Positions 62,160 to 64,000 of a DNA stretch of 64,000 bases are shown piece by piece. Location of the stretch: assembly GCA_030549335.1 (NCBI GenBank), contig CM060188.1, forward strand, positions 71,578,696 to 71,642,695, read 5' to 3'. Under the pieces are notes generated by a model. The model had not been told where the DNA came from. It saw only the letters and a program-made list of their open reading frames with translations, and did not search any database. The position numbers and the translations under genes were made by a program. This DNA comes from Pontederia crassipes (taxonomy: Eukaryota; Streptophyta; Magnoliopsida; Commelinales; Pontederiaceae). How positions within the stretch are numbered: position 1 is the stretch's first letter; every line of letters begins with the position of its first letter.

Positions 62160-62870
62160 TTCACATTCTGCTTTCGGGCTCCCCCCTCTCAACCTCGTCG
62201 ATGGCGTTTTGGCGACATCGGGCCACAGGATGTTCGATCCCGCTTCCTTTCCACGCCGAATCCGGCTTGCTTGGGCTGTTGCCGTCGTAAGAAGTCCGAT
62301 CCAGCTTTCTACGGCCGTTGCTAGGTGCTGCTACCCCGATCGGGCTTCTTGCAGGCGTGGCTGGTCGATGCGAGCCTGATCGAGCTTTTTGCAAGCGTCA
62401 TCGCCCGCTAGGAGCTCGGTCGACTTGCTGCGATCGTCGCGGCCGCAGCAAGTCCGATCAGCCTTGATGCGGGCGCAGTGAAGTCCGACAGGCGCTCACC
62501 GCTCTGAAGCGCCCATTCTGGGCACTGACGGTCGTGAACGGCCTGCTTGGGCCGTTGACGATCCAAAATGGCCAAATCAGGCGGTTCATGGCCTTCACGA
62601 TTGTGAACGGGCGTTTGGATGTTCATGTCCATGATGACCATGAATTGCTGGTTCACGACCGTTGACGCCCGGATCCATTATTTCACGGCCAGATCCCCGA
62701 CAGATCATGGCTGAATCCAGTAGTTAACAGCCAGATCCGGGCGTGAACAACCGGATCAAGTGGTTAATGCCCGGATCCAGCAGTGCACGATCATATCTGG
62801 CCGTTCACCATGGGATCCGATTATTGACAGCGGGATCCTGTTAGATGTCGCCGGATCTGGAAGAGCGTCA
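62160..62870. repeat. Degenerate GATC-rich minisatellite
   Basis: Variants of ccggatccagcagttcac and cgtgaacggccgg recur about every 25-35 bases, especially 62520-62870. The upstream part has gcttgctgcgatcgtcg-type variants. It is open in several frames but not protein-like. Such text is common inside plant CACTA and LTR elements. Confidence 0.55.
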
Positions 62871-63141
62871 AATTAGTAACAATTATAGCCTATATGTTAC
62901 CTCGGTGATTACTTATTCATATTATGTTTCTTGGTTCCACTTTTAGTAAATTTATACTAGTACATATTTTCTCACTTGTATTGGTACTTGATGTTAATAT
63001 AATTTGTCATTACTTGGTAAATTACTTGTTATTATTAATTTAATGTAAGCTCATCGTTAGAGCAATACGGCTCTTATTAATTTAATAATTTCATGTTAAG
63101 GTTGACCGCTTTTGTATTTCACTTAGTAATACGGAGAAATT

Positions 63142-63252
63142 ATGTTTCCTTCGAAGCATCATCGATGGATGTACAATAGAACAAATCCTGATTGTGTAGG
63201 GTTGACACAAGAATTCATAGATGGGGTTCAATACTACACAATAATGACATAA
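63142..63252 (+). pseudogene. CACTA (En/Spm) transposase first-exon relic
   Basis: A 36-codon reading contains HHRWMYNRTNPDCVGLTQEF and then IDGVQ, the start of the transposase-associated domain at the N-terminus of CACTA TnpD proteins (consensus RxWMYxRxxPxRxGxTxEFxxGV). Similarity ends after IDGVQ, where a stop soon follows, so this is an isolated relic. It lies left of the CACTA terminus at 63962 and belongs to another copy. Confidence 0.65.
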
Positions 63253-63961
63253 AATAAACTTTTTAATATAAAATAATATGTTTATTCACAATATTATGTT
63301 TATGTAGAAGCTAATTAAACATTGACTATTAATATTTTAGTCATATTTTCAAATCTAATACATATTTTATATAATCTGAAATACAATATGATATATTCTT
63401 AAAAACAGTAGTATAAGAATTGATCTTGATGAATCCTATGATATAATCCTTAGTATATCTATTTAATTTTGATGAAAGACAATATATGATTATATTCATA
63501 TCATACATTAAATTATCAAAATATATTAAAAATTCATTAAAGTGAGAATAATATGTAAATAGTTAAATCCAATTTTGTCAAGGTACTTTATGTTTACTTT
63601 TAATTTTTTTTATTATAAGAATAAATACAATATATAATGATAAAATAGTTAAATCAAAGTTTCTCAAAATCCTTTATGTATACTTTTAAATTTTTTTTTC
63701 AAATAAATAAATTTCTACCAATATTTTAAAATCATAAGATCCTACCAATTTTAAGATCTAGTATAGGTCATACATTTAAGATTCTCTGGGTAGGATTAGG
63801 AACGTTTTCTCTCTGAAGGATTGTAAGAGCACAAGATCATACTACCCGGATCGGGATCTTGACAACCATGCCTACATCGATTCTATATTTGAAGTATAAT
63901 ATGGAATAATTGTTAATAGAATTGCATTGTTAGATCACATAGAAAAGAGGGACAAGAGTTG
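63253..63961. other. AT-rich DNA
   Basis: No gene was recognised. Text near 63740-63880 (agatcctaccaattttaagatc, then gatcttgacaaccatgcc) resembles, in inverted orientation, a segment at 33800-33900 and its duplicate near 37255. It may be a dispersed repeat. Confidence 0.35.
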
Positions 63962-64000
63962 CACTAGAAACATGAATTTTAGACGACAACAAAGCTCGGC
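63962..64000 (+). mobile_element. Left terminus of a CACTA DNA transposon, cut by the window edge
   Basis: CACTAGAAACATGAATTTT followed by AGACGACAACAAAGCTC is a typical CACTA inverted-repeat start (CACTA-GAAA...TTTAGACGACA). The preceding ttg would be the 3-bp target. Only 39 bp are visible. Confidence 0.6.

Noticed and set aside
61757-62656. Several minus-strand frames of 70-82 codons
   Set aside because: They fall largely in a degenerate minisatellite and lack protein-like composition.
1-64000. CRISPR arrays, bacterial operons or organelle insertions
   Set aside because: No regularly spaced short repeats of CRISPR type, no operon structure and no plastid or mitochondrial gene text were seen.

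Overview
The window is nuclear DNA from a flowering plant, most likely a monocot. The first exons of the one large intact gene are very GC-rich and later exons are AT-rich, a 5' to 3' gradient typical of monocots. Intergenic DNA is AT-rich and crowded with plant transposons: Ty1/copia and Ty3/gypsy remains, RTE LINEs, a tRNA-derived SINE, MITEs, and CACTA and hAT-like pieces. The species was not identified.

Only two convincing protein genes are present. The first (22949-31257, + strand) is a complete TOPLESS/TPR co-repressor. It has 25 exons, a spliced length of 3414 nt and a product of 1137 residues, with LisH, CTLH and CRA elements followed by WD40 propellers. The second (43127-45961, + strand) is an intronless, divergent NAC-domain protein of 944 residues. 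Its C-terminal two thirds are five tandem units, four of them nearly identical (465 bp, 155 residues). NAC proteins bind DNA and TOPLESS proteins are recruited by repression-motif proteins, but nothing here links these two genes directly.

Layout: 1-1862 is the 5' half of a copia element on the minus strand. From about 3.0 to 8.0 kb lies a decayed protein kinase gene on the minus strand. One of its exons is split by a 2.04-kb LTR-type insertion with a perfect 5-bp target duplication, and a 5'-truncated RTE LINE sits among its downstream parts. From 8.9 to 18.1 kb there are GC-rich low-complexity islands in AT-rich DNA, a foldback element with a GC-rich core, and a 3.3-kb LTR-like insertion. 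From 18 to 22.6 kb is AT-rich DNA with a second foldback relative and a compound microsatellite, ending in the TOPLESS promoter. A MITE lies in the gene's largest intron. Between 33.5 and 40.4 kb a 3.46-kb segment is tandemly duplicated, carrying most of an already dead RTE LINE. A SINE lies upstream of the NAC gene. From 46 to 51 kb comes a hAT-like element and an AT-rich array of diverged tandem units in both orientations. A 7.75-kb SIRE-like copia element (51207-58956) has landed in that array. The last 4 kb hold a gypsy 3' end, low-complexity repeats, a relic of a CACTA transposase first exon, and the terminus of a CACTA element that leaves the window at the right edge.

All identifications come from reading the sequence and recalled family features. 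No database search was run.
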